Source: Sinotaia quadrata
Taxonomy: Eukaryota; Mollusca; Gastropoda; Architaenioglossa; Viviparidae
Direction of reading: 5' to 3'
Assembly (NCBI GenBank): GCA_028829895.1
Contig: CM054177.1
Coordinates: forward strand, 29,215,564-29,279,563
Length of the DNA stretch: 64,000 nt
The position numbers and the translations under genes are program-made. The notes under the pieces were generated by a model. The model saw nothing but the letters and a program-made list of their open reading frames with translations, had not been told where the DNA came from and ran no database searches. Shown in pieces: positions 1 through 9,946 of the stretch (position 1 is its first letter; each line of letters opens with the position of its first letter).

Positions 1-171
1 TTTTTCGCCATTTCCAGCATTTGCCATTGTCCGCCCCAATCTGCAGGCAAGGTAGCAACGCTTCAGTTCCTCGCTACACTCTATTAAATCTCGCTGGTGG
101 TCCCGCGGCCCAGACGCGATTTCCTTTCAAAGCCCATTTCCCATCTTTGACAACTCCGACAATCCCCCTCA

Positions 172-232
<61 letters not shown>

Positions 233-700
233 ACTACCACCTGCAAGGAGAACTAAGAGAGAAAGGCGCTTGTGCACAAATAGCAGATTATTCTACAACA
301 CACCAAAGAAATACAATTTGTATGAGGAATGACGGATGTGTGCGCGCGCGCGCGCGCATGTGTATTTGTGTAGGGAAGATAGGAGAAGAAGATTATAAGG
401 GGACCACGAAATCATTATTCAAGCCATCTGAGTAGGGGAAGAACAAGATGGGGAAAGCAGATCTCAAGTGAATTGAAATATAACACTTAATTTTCAATTA
501 TTGAACAATCACTGTAAATCTGATAAACAACTCTCTACGCGCCCTTTACCCCTCCAACCATACATACACAGGTCTAGCAGGTGTTGAAGGACAACGCCAT
601 GCCCATGAAACCCCAAGGTCGTTACAATTATTGCCAAAAGAACAGCAAACGAATGCGAAAGACTAATAAAAGTTGATGCGTTGTCAAACTCCTGGTATTG
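1..700. other. Unassigned, relatively GC-rich segment
   Basis: Apart from the microsatellites this is single-copy sequence with several CpGs. No recognisable exon is seen. The ttgcag followed by GTGGTAGTGG on the minus strand (about 231-247) is out of phase with MAP4K exon 19 and runs straight into the microsatellite. Confidence 0.5.
173..231. repeat. (AC)n microsatellite
   Basis: About 29 AC dinucleotides. A short GC/GT-alternating tract follows at about 338-362. Confidence 0.97.
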
Positions 701-1265
701 AACAGCGTTGTGTTGTGTCTATCAATAGCTAGCATTGGATTTAACAGCGTTGTGTTGTGTCTATCAATAGCTAGCATTGGATTTAACAGCGTTGTGTTGT
801 GTCTATCAATAGCTAGCATTGGATTTAACAGCGTTGTGTTGTGTCTATCAATAGCTGGCACTGGATTTAACAGCGTTGTGTTGTGTCTATCAATAGCTAG
901 CACTGGATTTAACAGCGTTGTGATGTGTCTATCAAGTGAATAGCTAGCACTGGATTTAACAGCGTTGTGATGTGTCTATCAAGTGAATAGCTAGCACTGG
1001 ATTTACCAGCGTTGTGATGTGTCTATCAAGTGAATAGCTAGCACTGGATTTAACAGCGTTGTGTTGTGTCTATCAATAGCAAGCATTGGATTTAACAGCG
1101 TTGTGTTGTGTCTATCAATAGCTAGCACTGGATTTAACAGCGTTGTGTTGTGTCTATCAATAGCTAGCACTGGATTTAACAGCGTTGTGTTGTGTCTATC
1201 AATAGCTAGCACTGGATTTAACAGCGTTGTGTTGTGTCTATCAATAGCTAGCACTAGATTTATTA
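701..1265. repeat. 42-bp minisatellite, about 13 copies
   Basis: Unit core AACAGCGTTGTGTTGTGTCT then ATCAATAGCTAGCATTGGATTT. Several middle copies carry an extra AAGTGAAT. A period divisible by three keeps frames open on both strands, which creates apparent repeat proteins. Confidence 0.95.
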
Positions 1266-1725
1266 GTGCTTTGTTGTGTCTAATAGACCTATAGTTAGCA
1301 ATGAATTTAAAGTGTCTATCAGATCTTTATTTGGATAGGATTTAACAGCATTTTTGAGTTAGTTTCTATCGGGTCTTCATTTATATAGAATTTGACAGCA
1401 TGGTTGTGTTGTGTCTATCGGGTCTTTATTTAGATAGGATTTGACAGCATGATTGTATCTATCAGGTCTTTATTTAGATAGGATTTGACAGCATGGTTGT
1501 GTTGTGTCTATCAGGTCTTTATTTAGATAGGATTTGACAGCATGGTTGTGTTGTGTCTATCGGGTCTTTATTTAGATAGGATTTGACAGCATGGTTGTGT
1601 TGTGTCTATCAGGTCTTTATTTAGATAGGATTTGACAGCATGGTTGTGTTGTGTCTATCGGGTCTTCATGGAAATGGATTTAAAAGCACGGTTGTGTTGT
1701 GTCTATCAGGTCTTTATTTAGCACG
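1266..1725. repeat. 49-bp minisatellite, about 8-9 copies
   Basis: Unit GATTTGACAGCATGGTTGTG then TTGTGTCTATCAGGTC and TTTATTTAGATAG. It shares the core GTTGTGTTGTGTCTATC with the adjacent 42-bp array, so the two families are related. Confidence 0.9.
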
Positions 1726-2087
1726 ATCAATGTCAACACCGCACTTCTCCGGCCATAGTTTTCACCTGGTGGGGAGGAAATTGACAATTGGACTCCATGC
1801 ATTAGGCCCCCGTCCGATTGTTTCAGGCAATACGTTAATTGCTGGCGCTGCGCACACGGCAAACTGGGTGGGGTTGGGGGAAGGGGATTCAATGCCGAAG
1901 AAAATCGGTGGCAATCGTTTGTCAAACCAGGAAGTTCGTGATGGAAGATTTATTTTGCGCTAGTTTTCTACAGCTACCCACATGGGATCGCTGCAAAGCT
2001 AAGCAGTGATTAAAAACAAAAAAAAGATAACAGCAAATGACACTGCTACTGCTTTAGAGTTTGTTGATTTTCACTGAAGTTTTCATA
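1726..2087. other. Single-copy block, GC-richer, no gene recognised
   Basis: A non-repetitive block with CpGs and an open plus-strand frame to about 1963. No similarity to a known protein or transposon that I recognise; the frame continues from the neighbouring repeat and is likely fortuitous. Confidence 0.5.
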
Positions 2088-2400
2088 ACAGTTTATTTTG
2101 TTGTTCCTTGATTGTGGTGCTAGTTTATTTTGTTGTTCCTTGATTGTGGTGCTAGTTTATTTTGTTGTTCTTTGATTGTGGTGCTAGTTTATTTTGTTGT
2201 TCCTTGATTGTGGTGCTAGTTTATTTTGTTGTTCCTTGATTGTGGTGCTAGTTTATTTTTGTTGTTCTTTGATTCTAGCACTAGTTTATTTTTGTTGTTC
2301 TTTGATTCTAGCACTAGTTTATTTTTGTTGTTCTTTGATTTGCCGAACTAGTTTTCATAACTTAGTTATTTTGTTGTCCTTCGATTGTAGAGCTAGTTTC
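2088..2400. repeat. 32/33-bp minisatellite, about 9-10 copies
   Basis: Unit TAGTTTATTTTGTTGTTCCT then TGATTGTGGTGC, with a one-base-longer variant in the second half. Confidence 0.93.
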
Positions 2401-2594
2401 CATAATAGATATTTAATTTTGTTGTTCTCTGTAGTGCTAGTTATATATATTTATTTTCAAAAAGGAAAATTTTTTTTTTACAAGTAGATAACATTTTATC
2501 GTGATTAAAAATATAAATCAAAATAATATTTGTGGAAACTGAAATGAAAGAAGTGATTAGCGGGAAGGTGTGTGTACATGTATATAAATAAATA

Positions 2595-2632
2595 TGTGTG
2601 TGTGTGTGTGTGTGTGTGTGTTTGTGTGTGTG

Positions 2633-2666
<34 letters not shown>
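2595..2666. repeat. (GT)n-(GA)n compound microsatellite
   Basis: About 20 GT dinucleotides (with TTT interruptions) followed by about 12 GA dinucleotides. Confidence 0.95.
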
Positions 2667-2759
2667 TGAATACATTCTTCTGTGTATGAAGGAGGGAAAG
2701 AGAAGGAGAAGAGAGGAAGAGGGAGTGATGTTGCTTAGCAAAAAACAACTGCTAATGCA

Positions 2760-3190
2760 TGCAGGTTTTGGAGAAGATAGACAGACCATTATCAATGCAT
2801 GTAAAGTCTTGGACAAGAGAGATGGACAGACCATTATCAATGCATGTAAAGTCTTGGACAAGAGAGATGGACAGACCATTATCAATGCAAGTAAAGTCTT
2901 GGACAAGAGAGATGGACAGACCATTATCAATGCAAGTAAAGTCTCGGACAAGAGAGATGGACAGACCATTATCAATGCAAGTAAAGTCTTGGACAAGAGA
3001 GATGGACAGACCATTATCAATGCAAGTAAAGTCTTGGACAAGAGAGATGGACAGACCATTATCAATGCATGTAAAGACTTGGAGAAGAGAGATGGACAGA
3101 CCATTATCAATGCAAGTAAAGTCTTGGACAAGAGAGATGGACAGACCATTATCAATGCAAGTAAAGTCTTGGGGAAGACAGACAGACCAA
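2760..3190. repeat. 45-bp minisatellite, about 9-10 copies
   Basis: Unit GATGGACAGACCATTATCAA then TGCAAGTAAAGTCTTGG and ACAAGAGA. Two partial outlier copies lie at about 3330-3395. The period of 45 keeps several frames open on both strands; I see no support for real coding. Confidence 0.95.
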
Positions 3191-3195
3191 TGTTC

Positions 3196-3922
3196 CCTCC
3201 AAGGTGCATGGCTGCACAACTCATTAGAAAATGCCAATACAGCAGTTTGAAAAAACTTGCCACAACTTTTGGTAGCAAGCTCAACTGCCAGTTCCGTGTA
3301 CACAGGAAAAATATTAGAGGGTGCGTTGAGACAGACCATTATCAATACATGTTTTGGAGAAGACTGACAGACCATTATCAATGCATATAAAGTCTTGAAG
3401 AAGAGAGAAAGACCATTACTATGTTAGAGAAGTGACACTGCTTAGTGCCACAATAAACAGTCATAAATAAACCTTGCAGAAGAGACTGTCACCATAATGT
3501 AGAAGGCAGGCTATGATACATATAAAACACCATACAAATTATCAGCTAATTACATAAGAAGTACAGGTTCAAGTGAAGCTTGGAGTGAACAGCATACAAG
3601 TGAAGGTTAATTTGTTCTCTAGCTCAAAGTGATGAAGTTAGTGAGCCAGATAGAAAAGGACGAAAAAGTAGATCCCATGTGCTAAAGGTTACATACAATT
3701 AATATCCTGTGGAAGAAGTGAATTCTAAAGAGTAGTCTGTCAGCAGCTGTGACATATTGCCACCTAAAATTTTGCACCTTCTCAAAATCCTCTGTATTAC
3801 CTCTATCATGAAGAACTACCTCACCCAGGAGGTTGAACTCTACGTACTATTTTTACCTAAATCTTCCACCTTCTTTCTGAAGACCATCTTTATCATTATG
3901 AACTTCAATCTCACCCTAGGTG
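3196..3922. other. Intron sequence, essentially single copy
   Basis: AT-rich unique sequence between two arrays; no exon, RNA gene or transposon recognised. Confidence 0.6.
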
Positions 3923-5421
3923 ATTTTGCTCTCGAGCAAAATCTGTGATAAAGGGAAGCAGACACGAAACTTTCACAAACAACTACAAGTTACTTTTGCT
4001 CTCGAGCAAAATCAGTGATAAAGGGAAGCAGACACGAAACTTTCAATCAAACAACTACAAGTTACTTTTGCTCTCGAGCAAAATCAGTGATAAAGGGAAG
4101 CAGACACGAAACTTTCAATCAAACAACTACAAGTTACTTTTGCTCTTGAGCAAAATCAGTGATAAAGGGAAGCAGACACGAAACTTTCAATCAAACAACT
4201 ACAAGTTACTTTTGCTCTCGAGCAAAATCAGTGATAAAGGGAAGCAGACACGAAACTTTCAATCAAACAACTACAAGTTACTTTTGCTCTCGAGCAAAAT
4301 CAGTGATAAAGGGAAGCAGACACGAAACTTTCAATCAAACAACTACAAGTTACTTTTGCTCTCGAGCAAAATCAGTGATAAAGGGAAGCAGACACGAAAC
4401 TTTAATCAAACAACTACAAGTTACTTTTGCTCTCGAGCAAAATCAGTGATAAAGGGAAGCAGACACGAAACTTTCACAAACAACTACAAGTTACTTTTGC
4501 TCTCGAGCAAAATCAGTGATAAAGGGAAGCAGACACGAAACTTTCAATCAAACAACTACAAGTTACTTTTGCTCTCGAGCAAAATCAGTGATAAAGGGAA
4601 GCAGACACGAAACTTTCAATCAAACAACTACAAGTTACTTTTGCTCTTGAGCAAAATCAGTGATAAAGGGAAGCAGACACGAAACTTTCACAAACAACTA
4701 CAAGTTACTTTTGCTCTCGAGCAAAATCAGTGATAAAGGGAAGCAGACACGAAACTTTCAATCAAACAACTACAAGTTACTTTTGCTCTCGAGCAAAATC
4801 AGTGATAAAGGGAAGCAGACACGAAACTTTCACAAACAACTACAAGTTACTTTTGCTCTTGAGCAAAATCAGTGATAAAGGGAAGCAGACACGAAACTTT
4901 CACAAACAACTACAAGTTACTTTTGCTCTCGAGCAAAATCAGTGATAAAGGGAAGCAGACATGAAACTTTCAATCAAACAACTACAAGTTACTTTTGCTC
5001 TCGAGCAAAATCAGTGATAAAGGGAAGCAGACACGAAACTTTCAATCAAACAACTACAAGTTACTTTTGCTCTCGAGCAAAATCAGTGATAAAGGGAAGC
5101 AGACACGAAACTTTCACAAACAACTACAAGTTACTTTTGCTCTTGAGCAAAATCAGTGATAAAGGGAAGCAGACACGAAACTTTCACAAACAACTACAAG
5201 TTACTTTTGCTCTCGAGCAAAATCAGTGATAAAGGGAAGCAGACATGAAACTTTCAATCAAACAACTACAAGTTACTTTTGCTCTTGAGCAAAATCAGTG
5301 ATAAAGGGAAGCAGACATGAAACTTTCAATCAAACAACTACAAGTTACTTTTGCTCTCGAGCAAAATCAATGATAAAGGGAAGCAGACATGAAACTTTCA
5401 ATCAAACAACTACAAGTTACT
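3923..5421. repeat. 70/72-bp minisatellite with internal inverted repeat, about 21 copies
   Basis: Each unit contains TTTTGCTC-TC-GAGCAAAA, an 8-bp inverted repeat with a 2-nt centre, plus GTGATAAAGGGAAGCAGACA. Long units carry CAATCAAACAAC, short ones CACAAACAAC, and one unit is 71 bp. Copies at about 4730-4975 and 5020-5265 share the order long, short, short, long (with ACATGAAAC), which indicates a four-unit higher-order duplication. Confidence 0.97.
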
Positions 5422-6104
5422 GTCTAGTAGTAAAAAGGAATTGTGTAAAGAATAAATTATCATATTAGTCTATAAGAGAAAAAAATAATAGTTTTATACA
5501 GAAAAACATGATCAAGGAAGAAATACATTTCTCGGACCATAAGAAAATAAAGTGACAGTCCATAAGGAAGAAAACTATTAAGAGTTTAAAGTGCATCTTC
5601 TGGTTGTCAAGCAATTTTTCAGATTAAGAGTTCAGAGATTATACATTTCAACCCTTGCGAACAGTTATCAGTAATCGCTAAGTGTAGTTAAATATGTATT
5701 TTAGACTGCAGTCAATAGAAATCATGGAATCTTTCTAAAATGAATTAACTTACTGAGCATTCACTGCCTTTGTTTACATTCAGCTGTCAAGAGGTATTCA
5801 GCATTGTCTGTTGTTGTTTATTCACTATTGACCACCTTCACAAATTTATATCAGCTTTGACCTAAAGCTTGAATCAAGAGGATATTCCCACTTCAGAGAA
5901 AGAAAACATGTTACTTTAGCTGTGTAAGTTTAAATATAAACAAAAATCCCAAACAATCAGGTGAAACAATATCTTTCTTTGGCAGCCCTCAGATGAATAC
6001 AGGCTAGGACACACGCGTTGTTGAGTCCAATGTGCATATAATTCACAGTCCTTCATTTTGAACCACTTTACAGCACGAATTACTTAATTTTATTACTTCA
6101 TTTT
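5422..6104. other. Intron sequence without recognised feature
   Basis: AT-rich single-copy sequence; nothing identifiable on either strand. Confidence 0.6.
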
Positions 6105-6310
6105 ATTTTAATCCTTGTTTTGTGATATGTTGTACTGTATTGGAAAGAAGTATACATGTCAAAAATTGTCAAATTGGCATTTGGCATTCACGACACTAAT
6201 ACAACATTATTTTAATCCTTGTTTTGTGATATGTTGTACTGTATTGGAAGTATACATGTCAAAAATTGTCAAAGTGGCATTTGGCATTTATGACACTGAT
6301 AGAACATTGT
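6105..6310. repeat. About 103-bp tandem duplication
   Basis: Two copies sharing TTTTAATCCTTGTTTTGTGA and TATACATGTCAAAAATTGTC. Confidence 0.9.
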
Positions 6311-6787
6311 TTTTAATTGTCTGTAGACAAAACCTCGTATAAACAAAGTAGACAAATGACTTAGAGTAGAATAAATTTAAATATAAATACATACTAATTG
6401 TACAATTTACATTTGACACTGTAGGTACACAAGCAGATATATATTTCTCATTATAGCCAAACAACAATCAGAAATCACCAAGCTATATATATATATCTTC
6501 CGAAAATAATCTGTTCATAAATGGTATATATTCTTCAAGTGTGCTGTAATTTCATAATGGCAGAACTAGGTGTATGTCATAAATATTTCAACTAAAAATA
6601 ATAATTTAGGATTTTTAAAATACATATATTTATTTATAGTGCATGCTTCAAAAACAGATCTTTGAACTCATTATGTATATATTTACACTTAGTTTTAATG
6701 GCTAGTCATACACATTTCTGTATAGATGTGTAGACTACTAGTGAATTATTAAAGTACACACTTTACAAATAAAAATATTCAACACAT

Positions 6788-7041
6788 TCATCTTCTGGTG
6801 TCTAATAGTATAGTAATCATTCATCTTATGGTGTCTAACAATATAGTAATCATTCATCTTCTGGTGTTTAACAATACAGTAATCGTTTATCTTATGGTGT
6901 CTAACAATGTAGTAATCATTCATCTTATGGTGTCTAATAGTACAGTAATCATTCATCTTATGGTGTCTAATAGTACAGTAATCATTTATCTTATGGTGTT
7001 TAACAATATAGTAATTATTCATCTTATGGCATCTAACAATA
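6788..7041. repeat. 33-bp minisatellite, about 8 copies
   Basis: Unit CTTATGGTGTCTAACAATAT then AGTAATCATTCAT. Confidence 0.93.
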
Positions 7042-7127
7042 GTTTTAAAAGATATGATAAAATACTACAAAGTAGGACACATACAATTATTTTTCATTAG
7101 TTGCCATACAATTTATACAGTACTATG

Positions 7128-7510
7128 TCACGTAGTTTAGTTGGTTTTAGACATCAAGTTTGACCTACATACACTTGAGTAACTTAGTAGATTGCTAGTA
7201 TACATATTCTACTTGGTTTTAGATACCATGTTTGACCAATGTACAATTAGCAGATTGCTAGTATACATTAGTTGGTTTTAATACCAAGTTTGACCAATGT
7301 ACAATTAGCAGATTGCTAGTGTACATACTTTAGTTGGTTTTAACACCAAGTTTGACTGATGTACAGTTAGTAGATTGCTGGTGTACATATTTTAGTTGAT
7401 TATAGAAACCAAGTTTGGCCAATACAGTTAGTAGATTGCTAGTGTATGTACTTTAGTTGGTTATAGACACCAAGTTTGATTTATGTGCAGTTAATAGATT
7501 ACTAGTGTAT
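7128..7510. repeat. About 62-66-bp minisatellite, about 6 copies
   Basis: Unit built on TTAGTTGGTTTTAGACACCA, AGTTTGACCAATGTACA and GTAGATTGCTAGTGTACAT; copies are moderately diverged. Confidence 0.88.
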
Positions 7511-8180
7511 CTATTTAGTTACCTTGACTTTTGTGACTAAGCGACCCCATAACAATCACTGTGCCATTTCTTTCTTATTTCAATTTCTTGACTAAGTTAT
7601 TAATGAAGCAGTGGTGCTCAGTACTCATGCACATGCTCACCCCTACACCCCCACCCCCATAACACCCAGAAAGTTCGTTCTCTCTAGACCTATAAATCAC
7701 TTTTCATCTCACAGAGTAACTGTTTCATGTTAATCCCTTGTGAAATAAATACACTTATGCCATGAGACCTGTGAAGAATCAAGGTATTTGCCCCCTGTGT
7801 GGATATCTGTCTAACTCATTACTTCTTTTTTTCTTGTTACCTTCTACTCTTCTTGACTCCTCTTCATTGGTAGGGGGCAGAGACTGCATAGTATTGTAGT
7901 CTGATGGGATTATCAGGCCATAAGCCACACATTCTAAAGTGAAAATGAAAAGGAGCTGTCGCACCAGGATGTTTAAAGACTGTATAGCTTTCAAAGAAAT
8001 TTGAATGCAAATAGACGAAATGTGTCTCATTTCAATCATTGTTTATTCAAACCACAGAAGGTAAAGCTTGTAAGATAACATTGTGCATTCACAACTTGTG
8101 GTAATATAGACTGCGCAGTATATTAAATATAGCTCCAATATATTACTTTTGGCAGGCATTCGGGGTTGCGACAGTCATGC
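7511..8180. other. Intron sequence without recognised feature
   Basis: Single-copy sequence, somewhat GC-richer near 7600-7700; no exon recognised on either strand. Confidence 0.55.
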
Positions 8181-8545
8181 AATTTTCCTGGTTTTACTTA
8201 TCAAGATGGCTACAGGATTAAGGTCTATGATATAACTTTCCTGGTTTTACTTATCAAGATGGCTGACAGGATTAAGTATGGTCCATTACATAACTTTCCT
8301 GGTGTTACTTATCAAGATGGCTGACAGGATTAAGTATGGTCCATTACATAACTTTCCTGGTGTTACTTATCAAGATGGCTGACAGGATTTAGTATGGTCC
8401 ATTACATAACTTTCCTGGTGTTACTTATCAGGATGGCTGACAGGATTTAGTAGGGTCCATTACATAACTTTCCTGGTGTTACTTATCAGGATGGCTGACA
8501 GGATTTAGTAGGGTCCATTACATAACTTTCCTGGTTTTACTTATA
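8181..8545. repeat. 58-bp minisatellite, about 6-7 copies
   Basis: Unit AACTTTCCTGGTGTTACTTA then TCAAGATGGCTGACAGG and ATTTAGTAGGGTCCATTACAT within 58 bp. Confidence 0.93.
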
Positions 8546-8881
8546 CTAGGTCAACTTGGATGAGAGGATTTGAGTGGTAATTACTTCAATAGTTTAACTA
8601 GATGGCTGATAGTTGTTCAGTTGGTATAGTCAAATAACTTCAAGGTTTTATTCTATGAAACATCTTCCTAGATAGTTTATAAGATTCAAGCTTATTTCAG
8701 ACAGTCAGCTTGCAGACATTATTCAATTCGTTGTAGGCAGTTATATGTTTGGATAGTCAGGTCTAGGAAGTTCTAATTCTACTTTCACTAAATGAATCCT
8801 GCTAGACAGTTAATAGGATTTAAGATTGCAATAGTCAAACAGTTTTATGATATTACTATTGTAAACATTAAAACTTTCAAC

Positions 8882-9042
8882 AAATATGACAGAATCAAAC
8901 TTGACTTACAAACAAAATATTTTCAGATATTAAACTCTGAACTGGGTAATAGCCTCATAAAATATGACAGAATCAAACTTGACTTACAAAACAAAACATT
9001 TTCAGATATTAAACTCTAAACTGGGTAATAGCCTCATAAAAT
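8882..9042. repeat. About 79-bp tandem duplication
   Basis: Two copies sharing AAATATGACAGAATCAAACT and CTGGGTAATAGCCTCATAAA. Confidence 0.92.
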
Positions 9043-9089
9043 TAAGAAAGACAAATGAGTCTGTACAGAGTTTCAAAATATTTAAAAAT

Positions 9090-9462
9090 GTTTTCTATTT
9101 CTTTCATGTCACTAATATGTAATAATATCTAAGTTCCATTTCTGTCATGTCACTAATGTGTAATAATATCTAAGTTCCATTTCTGTCATGTCACTAATAT
9201 GTAATAATATATAAGTTCCATTTCTGCCATGTCACTAATATGTAATAATTTCTAAGTTCTATTTCTGTCATATCACTAATATGTAATAATATCTAAGTTC
9301 TATTTCTGTCATGTCACTAATATGTAATAATATCTAAGTTCCATTTATGTCATGTCACTAATATGTAATAATATCTAAGTTCCATTTATGTCATGTCACT
9401 AATATGTAATAATATCTAAGTTCTATTTATGTCATATCACTAATATGTAATAATATCTAAGA
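9090..9462. repeat. 41-bp minisatellite, about 9 copies
   Basis: Unit TAATATCTAAGTTCCATTTC then TGTCATGTCACTAATATGTAA. It lies about 430 bp from exon 19. Confidence 0.94.
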
Positions 9463-9890
9463 AAACCCTACAGATACAACACTGTCATCAGCAAATTGTG
9501 GTGTGTGTGCATGTGTGTGTGTGTATGTGTGTGTGCATACCTGCATGTATGTGTAGAAACCAAGCATAACATTTTTTTCCACTATTCAAGATGTTAGAGG
9601 AGCAGCATGAAATACCATGAGAAAATTCACAAGGAAATCTAATACAGTATTATCTATAACTTCTAATTTTAAAAAAATGCAGTGAGATTTATTAATTTTA
9701 TGTAGAGGCCCTTATTACATTTTGTGAAGCCATATGTCTATATATTGATACAGATATGTATATGTATTAATGCACTGATCAATTATTAGCCTTATATATA
9801 GTACATTTATATTACACATGCAAAACACAAACAGCACACATTTGTTTTGCAATGAGACTGTGATAAAGAGTGTAACTTAAGTCTACTCAC

Positions 9891-9946
9891 CTGTCAGAAC
9901 CCAAAAGCCGGAATATTCTTGACTTGTCACAGATCTCTTGTGTAAC
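9891..9946 (-). CDS. MAP4K3: MAP4K3/5-like exon 19 (CNH, near C-terminus)
   Basis: A 56-nt exon reading [18 protein letters not shown] plus 2 nt of arginine, with acceptor ttctcttcag and donor gtgagt. It matches [18 protein letters not shown]. The family continues for about 28 residues (VVVLESRP onward); no such exon is visible at 1-9890, so the intron after this exon is at least 9.89 kb. Confidence 0.96.

Noticed and set aside
225..247. Minus-strand ttgcag followed by GTGGTAGTGG as the terminal MAP4K exon
   Set aside because: The phase after exon 19 would give a tryptophan and then a stop, and the sequence runs into the GT microsatellite instead of the expected LESRP text.
2686..3390. Open frames of 160-260 codons on both strands across the 45-bp and 72-bp arrays
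   Set aside because: They arise because the period is divisible by three with no stop in the unit; several frames are open at once, there are no splice signals or domains, and copies end when the period changes.
3923..5421. CRISPR-like array of regularly spaced repeats
   Set aside because: The units are directly tandem with no unique spacers, the host is a eukaryote and there are no cas genes; it is a minisatellite.
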